Shown one piece after another: positions 42,481 through 55,229 of a DNA stretch of 64,000 nucleotides (the first letter of the stretch is position 1; each line of letters opens with the position of its first letter). A program made the translations under genes and the position numbers. This stretch comes from Coriaria nepalensis (lineage: Eukaryota > Streptophyta > Magnoliopsida > Cucurbitales > Coriariaceae): the NCBI GenBank assembly GCA_027186245.1, contig CP114489.1:4409501-4473500 (forward strand), written 5' to 3'. The notes under the pieces are model-generated. The model searched no databases, had not been told where the DNA came from, and worked only from the letters and a program-made list of their open reading frames with translations.

Positions 42481-42640
42481 ATTATAATTATGGATCATTT
42501 AGTTTTAATATTATAATTATGGATCATTTAGTTTTAATATTTAAATGATAAAAAAAATTATAAATTTAACTTAATTTTTATTTATATTTGTGATATTAGT
42601 CTATTAGCTTAATTTTTATTTATATTTGTGATATTAGTCT
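42481..42640. repeat. Two short tandem duplications
   Basis: A 29-base unit (42481-42509) is repeated exactly at 42510-42538. A second unit of about 38 bases starting CTTAATTTTT (42570) is repeated at 42608-42640. Both lie in AT-rich DNA just upstream of the Ycf23-like gene. From 42641 to 44294 I see only AT-rich spacer, with TTTTTTTTAATATTATAATTAT near 43750 resembling the first unit. Confidence 0.85.
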
Positions 42641-44294
42641 AATATAATAAAATAAAATAAAATAAATAAAGATAGATAAAGTTATTCTTGAAAAAACTAA
42701 CAAGAATGATATTTCAATGTCACTTAAATATTGAGTGAAAATATAAGTTTATCCTCATCCCAACCAAAATAACTAACTTCATGTTTTTGCCATAGAAATC
42801 ATGTTTTCTCCATGAGATATAATTTACATTCATTTTCTCATCATTTTTGGTTCATATCAATCCTAAATTTTGAATAAATCCATGTCTAAGGTTCATAATT
42901 GAAGATTAAGAGTTTCAAGATAGAAAATGCTTTAGATTTAGGGTAAGGTCTATACCCATATTTTTCATTTTTTTAATGAAAATGTTATGGGTAATCTTTA
43001 GCTAGGTCATTCTGTTCAAGTAGTGATTGTAATAGACATTTCAAATTGTTCTGCAAGTAAAAAAATATAAAATCTGGAAAAAAAAAAGTGGATTTGTGTT
43101 TTCTAATTTCCCAATGTGTTTGTTCCCAATTTATTGATAGAATATTGGAAAACATAACAAAATTCAAAATTTTTATAATTTCTCAATATCTTAAGTAGTC
43201 ATAGTATATTGAAAAATTACAAAATATAATAGAATAGAAACAAAATATTTATCAATTTTCTAATGTCTTATTAATGTATGAGAGTAGATCGAAATGAATG
43301 CAATTTACAACTGTCGTATGAGGTATTAGGTAAAACGATATGTTTCCTATTATTTATATGAAATAATGAGAACGAAAATAGATTTGTGAGTCACTTGCAA
43401 TCTAAAGATGATAATTTTATCTTGTATGTGAAGTTGATACCGAAGCAAATAATAGTCCATATGATAACCGTGAAGTACATGCGTTTTCTATTGTTCATGA
43501 TTAAGTGAACGCGAATATAATTGTTAGTATGAATATTAACGATAATTTTAATAATTTTTATGATGATTTTTATGAATTTAATTATATTTTAAAAATATGT
43601 AATTAAGAAATTATAATTCTATAAAAAATTTGAAAGTTCCTATAATTTATTAATTTATTTTGTGTGAAATAAATTTGTTTTTGTTTTTAATACCATATTT
43701 TGAAGGAGATGGAAGGAGGAAACATATAAGATAAGATAAGGTAATAATTTTTTTTTAATATTATAATTATTTTATATTTACGTAAACATAATCGTATAGT
43801 AATTTGTGACATGTATGAATGATACCTACGATTATAAAAACTAAAAACTTGAGCACATTAGATTAGAGTTATGGGATTTATAATGTCATTAAATTTTACT
43901 CCACCTTTGTATCATATCGCCATATAATATATGAAAATTTTAATTTTAATTAATTTGACATTTTCGATATGAGAATTTTGGTAACGACAAGTCAAATTCT
44001 AACAACTAAAGCATTGACATAATAATTATCCCCTTTTCTCATCAACTGATAAAATCATAAAAACCAGATTAATATGAACACAGCTGAAATCTAAGGCATA
44101 AATTGGAGAAAGTAGGATCAAGAATACAAACAAGAAATGAACTAAGTGATTTTGCATACAATTTTGTAACTGTTAAGAATCGAACAATCAACTTCTAAAA
44201 GATCCCGATTATATACCAACAACGAAAGATTTAGATGACAAAAAAAAAAAAAAAAGGTTAGTAGAAGTGAATTTTGATGGATATATATCGACGA

Positions 44295-44582
44295 TCAAAA
44301 TTGGCAGCCACAGCAAAGGAAGAAGAAACAGAGCGTTCCTACAAGAACGACAGCTTCACAAACGGAGAGAATCTTGAAAACTACATTATCCATGAAAGAA
44401 ACCCTAAGATTGAGCCTCTTCCACTTGAATGCAGAAGATCCGAAGAAATTATTCCACCTCCACGATTCCTTCCTCATCAGCTTTTCGAAGATCATCCACC
44501 GCCGCCTACCTCTACTATTTCCAGTCTCCGTCGTCGTCGTCGTCGTCGTCTTCTTCTTCGTCTTCTTTCCTATCAAAGACAT
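44295..44582 (-). CDS. Small single-span membrane protein, unknown function
   Basis: 95-residue frame on the minus strand. It starts MSLIGKKTKKKTTTTTTTE, has a basic middle part (GRRRWMIFEKLMRK, AFKWKRLNLRVSFMD) and ends with one strongly hydrophobic segment (about residues 69-92, rich in F, L and C). A CT/GA-rich leader just upstream resembles a plant 5' UTR. The layout resembles small conserved plant proteins of unknown function with one C-terminal membrane span. The opposite strand is also open (44274-44624), but its product is a low-complexity Pro/Arg string, largely because the Thr run reads as Arg there. The minus strand is preferred on composition. No role can be assigned. Confidence 0.6.
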   Translation of the reverse strand: MSLIGKKTKKKTTTTTTTETGNSRGRRRWMIFEKLMRKESWRWNNFFGSSAFKWKRLNLRVSFMDNVVFKILSVCEAVVLVGTLCFFFLCCGCQF

Positions 44583-46672
44583 GATAAGTTGATCCCTCTC
44601 TCTCTCTTGGGTTTCTGTCTCTAAGTCTGACCTGCAGGACGAACTGCGTGGTTGGGCACTAAATAATACAGGGAAGGAAGGTTCTGTTTCGTGCGCAGTA
44701 CGGTTCGTTAACGTGGAGGGACATTTTAGGAATTTTAAAAATTTTGTGAGGGGGTCTTACGGTGGTTTGAAGTGGGGAACGAATAACGATTGGGACCCGC
44801 TTCGCCTCCGCGTTTTGTATTTGACATGAGGCAGTGGCTTTGCGAATTCATGAGCTGTGCCTAATGGCTGTCGAATCTAGCTAGCTAGATTCTAGAAGGG
44901 GAAGAACAACAATCGTAATAACTAATGAAAAAATAAAGCTTTTTTTTCCCTTTTTTTCTTTTTTTTGCCCAAAAAATAAAGCAAAGTTGGCATAAAAAAT
45001 AAGTATTATGAAAGATGTGGAGTAATAGTAGAGGACAGAGAGATTGAGGGCTAAAAAGAAGAAAGAGAATATACTCTGCAGAGTTGTAAAATTTACTTTA
45101 AAGTTAGATGTCGCTGTTCTTTATTTAATTTCTGGGACAAATGGCATGTAAGAAGTAGAAAAGTTAAAAAGAAAAAAATGAAGATGTCAAAAAGTATTCT
45201 GTTTTTGTCTTTCTCTTTCTATTACATAATAGCCGATGTGGGTTTGGTAGATGTAATGAAATCAAACTCAATTGCATACGTCCGTCAACTGTTTAAGATT
45301 CTAATGCGAACTATTTATATAACATCAAAACTGTATAATTAATATTGAAATTTTTTAATTAATATAAAATTTTATTTGATTAAATAATATTATTTATAAT
45401 TTTAATTATAATAATATTAATTTATAATTTATTAAATAATAACTATTAAAAATAATTAATAATATATAAATATGTATTATAATATTAATATTTTATTAAT
45501 TATTTTAAAAAAAAAATTTTATTTAAAATTAATTTTTTTTAAAAAGTAAACCTATGAACTCACGAATCTAAATAGGCTTATAGACTAAAATAGACCCACA
45601 TACTGAAACAGACAGACAAGGCACGAATCAATCCATATCGAAATAGGCCGAATAGGCTGAAATCGCCACCTCTCTAAATTGATGAGTTGACTCATCATTC
45701 ATGCATCAAGACTTCGATCATGCACATGATCTTCAACTGTACCTTGACTTTTCATTAGACATGAGAGAAAATCGTCCTTTACTCAAATCACTTTCACTTT
45801 TCTTAATAAATTACTCTAACGACAACTCTTGTTAGGAGAAACTAAACATATAAATAATCTTAGTAATGTGTATAAAGTACAAACATGACCTGCTATTTTG
45901 CATGCATAAATAATCTTAGTGGTTAGGGAATATATGCCTAGTGCCAACGCTTCATGGGCTTAATTTACAAGAACTTTAAGTTGAAGGATTATGTCTTAGA
46001 GCATTTTTTGAACGTAACTTTATAAAAAAAAAATTATTGAGTTAATAGGATTTGATAACTTTAATATAAATTATTATGTCATTTTTTATCGGTTTAAATT
46101 TTTGAATATAAGTTTAATATAAGTTTAATATTGAATATAAATATCAAATTCAAATTATATTATCTATATAATTATTAATTTTACATCCAATTTTTTTTAA
46201 TATTTATTTTCTATATTAAGAACTTACTCATAATAAAAAAATATTAGCACGCACTAAACTTAATATAAATTATTATACTATTTTCTCTCTATTCGAGTTA
46301 TTTAAATTAATAATAATATAACATGCCACAGCCTCATTGATATAAAATTTATAGAAAAATAAAACTAAACAAAATTATTGATTATATTATATATATATAA
46401 TACATGAAGTCTACGTATTTGATATTTGTCTGACCAAAACTTCGAAGAGCGTAATTTCTTCAAGAAGAGCCGAAAATTTGTTGACGAGATCAGTGACCTA
46501 TAATTATTGGAAGAATATGAAAAGTAGTAGTCAATTCTTTGAGCTTGAAAAAATGATTTGGTCGTCGTACTAGGGCTAGGCTACAACGCCGGCCGGCCAT
46601 TATAAGCTAAACTTGCTTTTGAATTTGAAAAGTAGTAAATTTTGATCTAACTTGAATTTGCGCTGCTCAAAA

Positions 46673-46703
<31 letters not shown>

Positions 46704-46980
46704 AAATATTAATAAAATCAACTTTTTGTTTAAGAAATGTAAAGACTTTGGATGATGCAAGGATGATGAGGTCACATATCATCATGTCAAGTGTATGAAC
46801 TTGAGCTTGGAGGTGCGGTGAGCGAATGAAAAATAGAGAACGATAGGAGACATAACGTTTAACGTAAAAGTGTATATTCGCATTAATGAATAATCTATGC
46901 TTAGTTTAAATATCGGATTTAGTTAGGATAACTATCTGACTAATTATAAATTGACTTTTAATAAAGTAATGGCTTGAGCT
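44583..46980. other. AT-rich spacer with a hAT-like terminal fragment
   Basis: 44583-44900 is likely the promoter of the small membrane protein gene. The rest is AT-rich. At 45590-45685 a stretch with repeated AGGC/GGCC words ends in GAAATCGCCACCTCTCTA, much like the 3' end of a hAT transposon; its partner end was not found. An (AAAT)n microsatellite spans about 46671-46705. No gene recognised. Confidence 0.4.
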
Positions 46981-46989
46981 CCATGTAAG

Positions 46990-48480
46990 ATTTCCACTTT
47001 ATCAACGCTATATCACACCCAACTTGGATAGAAGATGAGCATGCTGATCTTTGCCAAGGGGCTTTGGTAAACAAATCGGCCGGCTCTTCAGTCATGAAGA
47101 TAACACCAACCTTGCTGAATTTTTTTCCCTGATTACGTGGTAGCCTATTTCGATGTGTTTCGGTCTTTCATGAAAGACCGGATTCGCTGCATTTGTCTTG
47201 CCGCACTACTGTCACAATATAGAGAAACATGAAGACTTATGGGAACAAAAAAATCACGAAGCAAGTTAACCAATCATGTAACTTCACAAGCCATTGAAGC
47301 CATAACCTTATATTTAGATTCAACTGAAGAGTATGATACAGTGGGCTGCTTCTTGGTTTTTCATGAAATGAGAGATTTACCGAGAAGTATACAATATCAT
47401 GTTACTGATTTTCTGGGAATGGGGCATGATGCTCAATCCGAATCGTAAAAAGCATCAAGGTCGAAAGTCCACAAGGTGTTAAAAACACCCCAAATCTTGG
47501 ACTTTGCCTTATATACATGAGCACCTTGAATGCAGCCTCGAGATGGCTATGTTTTGGTTGGTGCATATGCCAACGTAAGAGTTATACTGAGAAAGCCACA
47601 TCAAGCCTCATCATAGTAAGATATATGAATCTTCCAATGAGACATTGAAACTGTGAAGGGTCACTAAGAGGTTCATTAGTTTTGTATTTGTTTGAAATGA
47701 AATCAAGCTTAATGGAGGTGAGCTTCTGGTTTTGGTCCATGGGGATAGATGATGGTTTGGAAGAGCTCAAGTGCATAATTTCTTTAAGACAAACATATGC
47801 CTTCGTTGGTCCTCACTTCCAGATCAAGAAAGTTTTTTAGGGATCTTAAGTCTTTAATATAAAATTTGGAAGAAAGAAACTGTTTTGCTTCAGTGAACAT
47901 TTTATCAGTTTTATTGATGAACAAAAAGTGATCATAGGGAGATTGAGCAAAGCCACCTTCCAACAGAACATGAGTGAGCTTGCAATTTTATTACCTAGAT
48001 GTTTGCTTAAGTCCACAGAGAGATTTAACTAATCTATAAATTTGTTTTCTCTTTTGCTCCATAGCCTTGAGGGATGGACGTGGAGACCTTTTCTTCTAAG
48101 CCTCCATTTAGGAACACATTGTAAACATCGAGTTGATATAGAGGCTAGTTCTTGTCTGTAGCAATGGAAATGATAGATATGACAGTCACCATTTTAGCAA
48201 TTGAACTAAACGTTTCAATGAAATAAATGTCTTCCTTTTGATTGAAGCCTTTTGCCATTAAATTGAACCTTGTATCTTTTAATAATTCCATCAACATTCA
48301 ATTTCACTGTATATACATTTTCAGCCTATTGTTTTCTTCCCATGTGGTAGAGGTTCCAACCTCTATATACCATTTGATTCAAGAGCTTGAAGCTCGCAGT
48401 TCATTGCATCAATCCACTTTGCATCTTTCTTTGCTTGGGAATATGATGAGGGTTCAGTGAAAGAGTTAAGGGAGGACATG
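46990..48480 (-). mobile_element. Second Ty1/copia remnant (RT-RNase H part)
   Basis: On the minus strand there is a piece of reverse transcriptase near 47970-47850 (AQSPYDHFLFI, then FYIKDLRSLKNFLDLEVRT). A linker and the start of RNase H follow at 47776-47582 (CLIGRFIYLTMMRLDVAFSV), then the end of RNase H near 47090-47020 (DLFTKA). Several stops and frameshifts break it. The pieces at 48460-48000 look like earlier parts of the same polyprotein but are too decayed to name. Different copia lineage from the element at 13.8-17.8 kb, judging by the distinct sequences. LTRs not identified. Confidence 0.8.
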
Positions 48481-49530
48481 AAACATTTATAGGTTAATGA
48501 TTTATTTATATGCGAGTTATATAGTTAACATATTTTATTGGATGCAATGAGAGCATAAGATACTTATGATTACAATATTCCAACCTTTCAGCTATAGACA
48601 TATAGGGAATTGCTTCAAGTAATTATTATGTCACAAATAACGTTTTGGGCTAAGTTTAATTAGTAAGATATGATTGACTATGAACGTGTGAGATTATATT
48701 CTTTTAGAGGCAATTAAAGGAGTTACATGAAATACAACTTTCTTTACCTTATATGTTTATTGGATTGGCTACAGACACGTGGGATCTTAATACTCGATAT
48801 ATAAGTCATTTACCCACTAGGAAAAATGAGTTTGTCTCGATTCACTTAAAAGGTAAAAAGTGTATTGTAATAAAATAGTGAGAGCATAACCAAAATTAAA
48901 CAGCTCTTAATTTTAGATAATTGATGCAATTTACTTAATTACTTATGTATTATTTTTTTTCCTTTTAAAAAAAGTCATGACGAATATTTTTTGGTGTGGA
49001 CCCAAGAGCGGATGCAGCTTGGAGGCAGTGGGGGCAACTATCCCCACAACCTTTCTTATAATTAGGTTTTTATCCTTATAAAATTAAATTTGATAAGAAA
49101 ATCTATATAATATTGCCCCCATAAAATATATATAATGCTACTTAACATTAATAAAATTTGTATTATCTTTAGATATGAATGTTAATTTATTGAGTTAATA
49201 TTTTTTTAAATATTAGGATATAAATGACATTTTTTTAAGAGAAAGTGATCTATTTATATATATATATATATAAATCTTTGGATTATATGATATATTTAAT
49301 TTTTGAATCCTAACTTATTTTTTTTTCTTTATAATCAAATCTAAAATTAATATTTCCATTATATATTATTTGTATATTTTATTTATTTATTATGATTTTT
49401 TTTTTACCGTAAGAATTTTATCATATAATTTATCCCTACTATGACATTTTTTCTAGATCTGACACTGTGTGGACCACTGATCAGTTAAGTCAATTATAAT
49501 CAAGGTAGTTTTTTTTTTTTTTTTATTTAG
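48481..49530. other. AT-rich spacer
   Basis: I see no gene here. The stretch 49008-49075 resembles a fragment of a dispersed repeat, but I cannot name it. It ends in a T-run just before the hAT transposon. Confidence 0.4.
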
Positions 49531-52500
49531 CCTAGAGGTGTCAAAATGGGCCGGATTTTTGGCATGACCCGTAGCCCGAGGGAAAAACCCAACCCTAAGC
49601 CCGGCCTAGATACGGGCCCGAGCTTAGACAAATTTCCAAGCCCGGAGGGTTGGCCTAGCCCAGCCTAACCTACACGCAGGCTACTTAGAAGTAGCCTACG
49701 GTGTAGCATGTGCAGTAGGCTTTTTAGCCTACCGTACATGCTTTGCTTTCAAAGCGCTCTCTGAAGAAATAATAAAAAAAAAATTTCTTAAATATATTTT
49801 TTCTTTTATTTTACCCCCTTATAAAAATAATTTTTAAATTTTCCCCCACCCGAATTTTCTCTATAAATATTTACTCTTTCATTCTAATTTTTTCTCACAT
49901 TTTCTTACACACACACTCTCTCTCTCAATCTTTTATCTAATCTTCTAAAGTCTTATAATTAATCTTCATTTTTCTATAATCCCTAATTTTCTTATCATTA
50001 ATCTCAATCTCTTATCATTATTCTTTGCTATCTCTTTTATCCTTATTCCTTAATCTCAATCCCTAATCCTATATTTTTTATAAATTAAACCAAAGTCCAA
50101 GGTAATTAAACTTATTGTTATTGTTTATTATTTATTATTATACATAATGTTTAATGCTTTACTTTTTTACTTAAATTTTTATTTATTTATATTTTTTATG
50201 ATTAATTATTTACTTTTAAATTCTTTATAGGAAATGAATCATCATCAATATGACTTTAACTCTCTAAATGAGCATGAGCAAAATCTTTATGTACAAATTA
50301 GTTCAAATTCTCCGCCGATATCATCAGTTCCAGGACAATCTAATATACTACCAGATGGTCCAGGTCTACCACCACCATCATATTCATCTAATATTGATAT
50401 TGGTACTGTCGCAAGTACAATGCCCACAAAGAGACATAATAAGCAAACATCCGGAATTTGAGATACATTCGACATAGTTCCACATAAAAATAAGAAAGGT
50501 GCGGACATTGATGGTGCAATATGCAAGTATTGCAAAAGTATTTCGGTCGCAGGTCCAAATGATGAAACTAATAACTTGAAACGCCACAAAGACAAATGCA
50601 TGACTAAAGCTAGTGCACGTATGAATCAAACTCAATTGAATTTTAACACTGATGGTATAGTTAGTACGTGGACTTATGATCCAATGGCTGCTAGAGAATC
50701 TTTAGTTAGACTTATTATTGCTACTGATTTACTTATTCATTTTTGTGACATTATTTATTATGAAGAGCACATTAGAAGAGCACATACCCCAAATTATAAG
50801 AGCACAAGTAGAAATACTATTAGATCTGATATATTTGCATATTTTAGGAAAAAACATAATGAATTAAAATTAGAATGTGGTGATTTAAATATAACTTTTG
50901 CCTTAACTTCTGATATTTGGAATGCATGTTCTAAAGATGACTATTTATGTATTGATATTCATTATTTAAATTTAGAATGGACTTTAAATAAAAAATTAAT
51001 AGGATTTAGAGTTATAAATGAAGCACATACTGGTGAAAATATATGTGATTTAATAATGGGAGTTTTGAGTGAGTTTGATATCAAAAGCCATATAATATCA
51101 ATAACTTTGGATAATGCTGCGGTAAACACAAAGGCTGTCTTCCTACATCAATGTTGTGTGTGTCACATCATAAACCTCATTGTAAAATCAAGTATGAAAG
51201 AACAACATGTAAACAATTATGTTGATAAAATCCGTACGGTATTATCTTGGATTACTAGTTCGAATTCTAGGATAGCTAAGTTTAAAAGATATTGTAGGGC
51301 ATTTAATACGAAGCATCGAAAGTTTGGAACTGATATGTCGATAAGGTGGAATTCCACATATTTAATGTTGAAAAATGCTCTCCCACATAAATAAATAATT
51401 AGTAGTTTTTTTTAATTCGTGTGATCCTCATGTTATGTTGAATAGTTCTGATTGGAATATATCTGAAAAATTTACATGTTTTTTCGAAATATTTTATGAT
51501 TCTACTATTCGACTTTCAGGTGTTTATTATCCTACATCTCCTCTTGTTTTGCATTCACTTATTGAAATGACTAGCTTATTTCAGATATATGAGAATGATG
51601 AAGTGTTTAATCCAGTTGTTCATAAAATAGTTTCAAAATTTAAAAAATATTGGAAGGAAATTCCTCTTTTATATACTTTTGCTTTTATATTAGATCTTAA
51701 GGTTAAGTTATAGGGTTTAACAAATACACTCTTACATTTATAAGTCAACATATAAATGTTGATTATTATTCAACTATTACTAATGATACTAACAAGTTAT
51801 ATGAAATGTTTGGTATGTATGATAATAAGTACAACTACTTGCGGCAATATACACGAGAACAAGAGATTCGACCCAAGAGGAAAAGTTAGAATTTTGTAAT
51901 CGGTTCCGATTCCAGTTCCAATTCCAGTTTCACTAGGATGGAACTCCAGAAATACCTCAAACCGATTTCTCATTTTTTGATTCTTGTGCAAATGATTCAG
52001 AATTCTTATGCTCTTTGGATTGGTGGAAAAAAATATCTACACGATGTCTTATACTAGCACGAATTGCACGAGATGTCTTAACTGGTCCCGCCTCAACAAT
52101 TTCTTCCGAATCAGCATTCAACATATCTAGGATAGTTATTAAAGATAGGAGAACTTCGTTAAAGTCAGAATTAGTTGAAGCATTATTATGCATAAGAAAT
52201 TGGGAGCATGCATCTCATCAAGTTCAACATACAACTCATAATGAAGACTTGGCTGAATATTTTCAAAATATGTTTTTATATGAAGATCCTTCTGCAGCGG
52301 GAAGCAGTTTTGCGGTACACCAATGATCAACCACCATTAATAAATAGATGATAGATAATATATTATAATGTATTAGCAAACTTTTATTATTATTTTTTTG
52401 TTTATGGCTTTATTGTAAGGTCCGTTTTTTCCTCTTTAAGGCCGGAAGGTTTTTTTGACGGACTCATTATTTAATAATACACAATGAAGTTTTTATTTAG

Positions 52501-52842
52501 CCAAAAATTTATTCTTTATTTTAGATGCTTTTAGACTCTTAGTTACATATATGTGTAATTTATTTGACCCGTAAAGTAAACTAACAAGAGTATTTTCTTA
52601 GGATTCATAATCTCAAATAATCTCTCTTATTTTAATAATAAATTATTATGAATATTTTATTAAAAAATGGTCGGACTCATTTTAGTCCCGGTACAACTCG
52701 ACTCATTTTAAGCCTAGATAAGTCCGGGATAAACCCAAAAAGCTTTCCAAACCGGGCCCGAACATATATTTTCAAAACGGGCCAAACCCTATCAAACCCA
52801 TTTTTTTTCTCAGCTGGACTGCCCGTTTTGACACCTCTAGTT
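49531..52842 (+). mobile_element. hAT transposon copy 1
   Basis: DNA transposon of the hAT (Ac/Tam3-like) superfamily. Terminal inverted repeats: TAGAGGTGTCAAAATGGGCC at 49533-49552 faces GCCCGTTTTGACACCTCTA at about 52821-52839. Subterminal GC-rich stretches with repeated GCCC/GGGC words lie inside both ends. A transposase frame occupies the middle. The 8-base flanking target duplication expected for hAT is not evident, so the flanks have probably mutated. The element is nearly 3.3 kb and keeps all parts in order but is not autonomous because of stops. Confidence 0.92.
50234..52326 (+). pseudogene. Broken hAT transposase (BED finger, RNase H-like core, dimerisation domain)
   Basis: Frame 50234-50458 encodes the N-terminus and is cut by TGA at 50459-50461. 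The same frame continues to 51394 with a BED zinc finger (CKYCKSIS, then LKRHKDKC) and the RNase H-like core (LTSDIWNACSKDDYLCI, LDNAAVNTKA, HIINLIVKSSM). Compared with usual hAT cores, the region between NTKA and FLHQ looks shortened. A frame change follows, with 51435-51713 continuing the core. Another break precedes the C-terminal hAT dimerisation domain (52015-52326; SSESAFNISRIVIKDRRTSL). At least one nonsense and two frame breaks make it a pseudogene. Confidence 0.9.
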
Positions 52843-55229
52843 CAATCCTAACCTATGAATCACGTACCTATAATAAATTTTCTTTTCAAATGATTAGCAA
52901 AGTTTATTATTACTATTTTGCTATGTACTACACATATAATACTATAATCTTCTCGATGAGATTTAAGAAGAAATATTATAAAACTATTAAAAAACTTCAA
53001 CTGGTTAGTAGTAGGTGAAGAGAGTGGCAACTTACAAGACAATAACAAACAGAAAAAAATATTAATTAATTTGTACGAATGTTTTTGACTTAACAAGAGA
53101 AAATTATATGTGTACCCTTGAGATTTACTTTTATTAATGCGTATCCCGTATGGTTATTAAAATAACATGTGCTTCCCCTATGTTTCATTAATGTTACAAT
53201 TCTATCCGATCAATGAAAAAACTATTCTATTTATATTGTAGCATTGTATTATTTATTGCTACTCTTAATTTTGTTTCTCATCTATTATCCATCTGCCCCA
53301 TCACCCCTCCCGTCCCTTATTGGATATTGGTTAAGATTCAAAATTTAAAAGGTCTCATCCTTGAATGCATGTGAAATCTGAAGAGAGACTAGTGGCGATA
53401 GTTACAATTGTGGTGGTGATGGTAAAAGAGAAGTGGGGGTGGTAGGGAGAAATTGGAAACAACGGCGCAAGAACATTAAAAAGGAATAAAATAAAGAGAA
53501 GGGTTAGAATGTAAAATTTTAAAATATATATTTTATTTATGTTCTCCTAAATCTATCAAAATATCTTTATTTAATTGTATTATCCTAAGTCATTTCTCTA
53601 ATGATCAAGATATCTCGAATGACCATAATATCTTCTCTAACATTTATGAGAATGATATTACTAGTAGGGATCTTAGACCGATGCTGAGGTTGAGGCCATA
53701 CATGCGATATCCTCAGTCGCTCGTCCACTGTCATGCTATGTGGGTATTTCCACCTCTCTAACATCTACCTCCTGTTTGACTTTTTAACAATGTTGGATTT
53801 TTTAAAATAATGGTTAAAGTGTAAATGAGTTAAATGTCCAAAATCCAAAAAATACTTCATAAATGTAATTAAATACATATCACATTGGAAATGAAGAAAG
53901 TTCTCAAAGTATTTATAAGTGATTGCAAATAATGAGTAATTGTATTAATAAATAAAGGTTAGAGTTTGACCGGGACTCGCATACACCAGTGTACATGCGG
54001 GCGTGGCATAGGCTTGAGGCGCTTTTGGCGTTTCTTAGGCACACTTAGCACTTGGCACGTTTGCGACGTGGCGGCCCATAGTGGCTGGCCGCGCGGTGGT
54101 TGACCTATTTAATTTTATCATTTTAGTTAAACGTTTAACTGTTAAAAAGGTTAGTTACTATTGGAATTTGAATTCTGGGAATTCAAATATATGATCGCTA
54201 AAACAGTTTAACTATTTTTCCGAAGTGTATAACTGTTCGTGAAATAATACACTATTTCACGAACATATATCAATTTCCCCTATATGAGCAATTTGGAGAG
54301 AAGAAAAACATTTTTTCTTCTATCTATTTTTCTCACTATCAGAAACTATACACATACCTATATTTTAGAACAAAGTTTCACTGTTGTTTGTCATATTCCG
54401 AAAACTATTTTCAAAATAACCTAAAGTAATTTGAGAGGGTGAAAATATTATTATTTGGAAAACGTATTCATTACGTATTTCAAATCTCAATTATCAAAAT
54501 ACTACCAATACCTCTTGCTGATACCAAGATTGATATTCTCCATAGACATGTAATGTTGGTTCAATCTCATATAATGGATGAATTACCAAGCTATTTGAAA
54601 CTATCCTCATCAGTAACTTCATCATATGTAGAGTTTATATTCAAAACTTTTGTTCTGAGAAAAAAAAATATATTGAAATTTACAATCAATCATAACAAAT
54701 CAATAAAATGTATATTATTGTTATTTTATTTTAACCGTTCTCTTTTAATTTTCAGTTGTTTATTTATTGTACATAAATATCTTTTTTTTTCTTTCTTCTT
54801 ATGTCTTTGCCTTCAATATAAGAAACCTTAACTTCCATAGATTGGACTTAAATTTAACATTATCAAACCTTAGGGATATATGAGTAGATCTAGAAACCAC
54901 GTGAGTGCACGTATAATAAATGTAAATTTCCAGGCGCGTAGGTGTAATTTACAGGAAAGAAAGAAACAAGCATGCATTATAAAAGGAAAAGAGAAATTAA
55001 TTATTATTATTATTATTTGTTAATAGTATGATTAAGATTGATTAGTAAAAAACAAAAAATATTTGCAAAAGAACAATAAGGTTTATATATAAATAAATAT
55101 ATAATAAAATAAAATGAGTGACCTGAAAATAAGAAGAAAAAGACACATATATATATTAATAATATATACAAATCAACAAAAATGGAAAAGTAAGTGAGAA
55201 CCCGATGAGCAATTGGGCAGAGTGATTAT
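52843..55229. other. AT-rich spacer with an LTR-like segment
   Basis: No gene recognised. The segment about 53790-54500 resembles a retrotransposon LTR: it starts near TGTTGGATTTT, carries CACATTGGAAATG followed by TATTTATAAGTG, and later a leader-like stretch with GAGAAGAAAAACA. No second LTR or coding part was found, so a solo LTR is only a guess. A GGTGGTGATGG-type stretch near 53400-53450 recalls the loop of foldback 1. Confidence 0.35.

Noticed and set aside
54439..54831. 130-codon plus-strand frame
   Set aside because: AT-driven composition rich in Ile/Phe/Leu/Lys, next to an LTR-like segment; no family resemblance.
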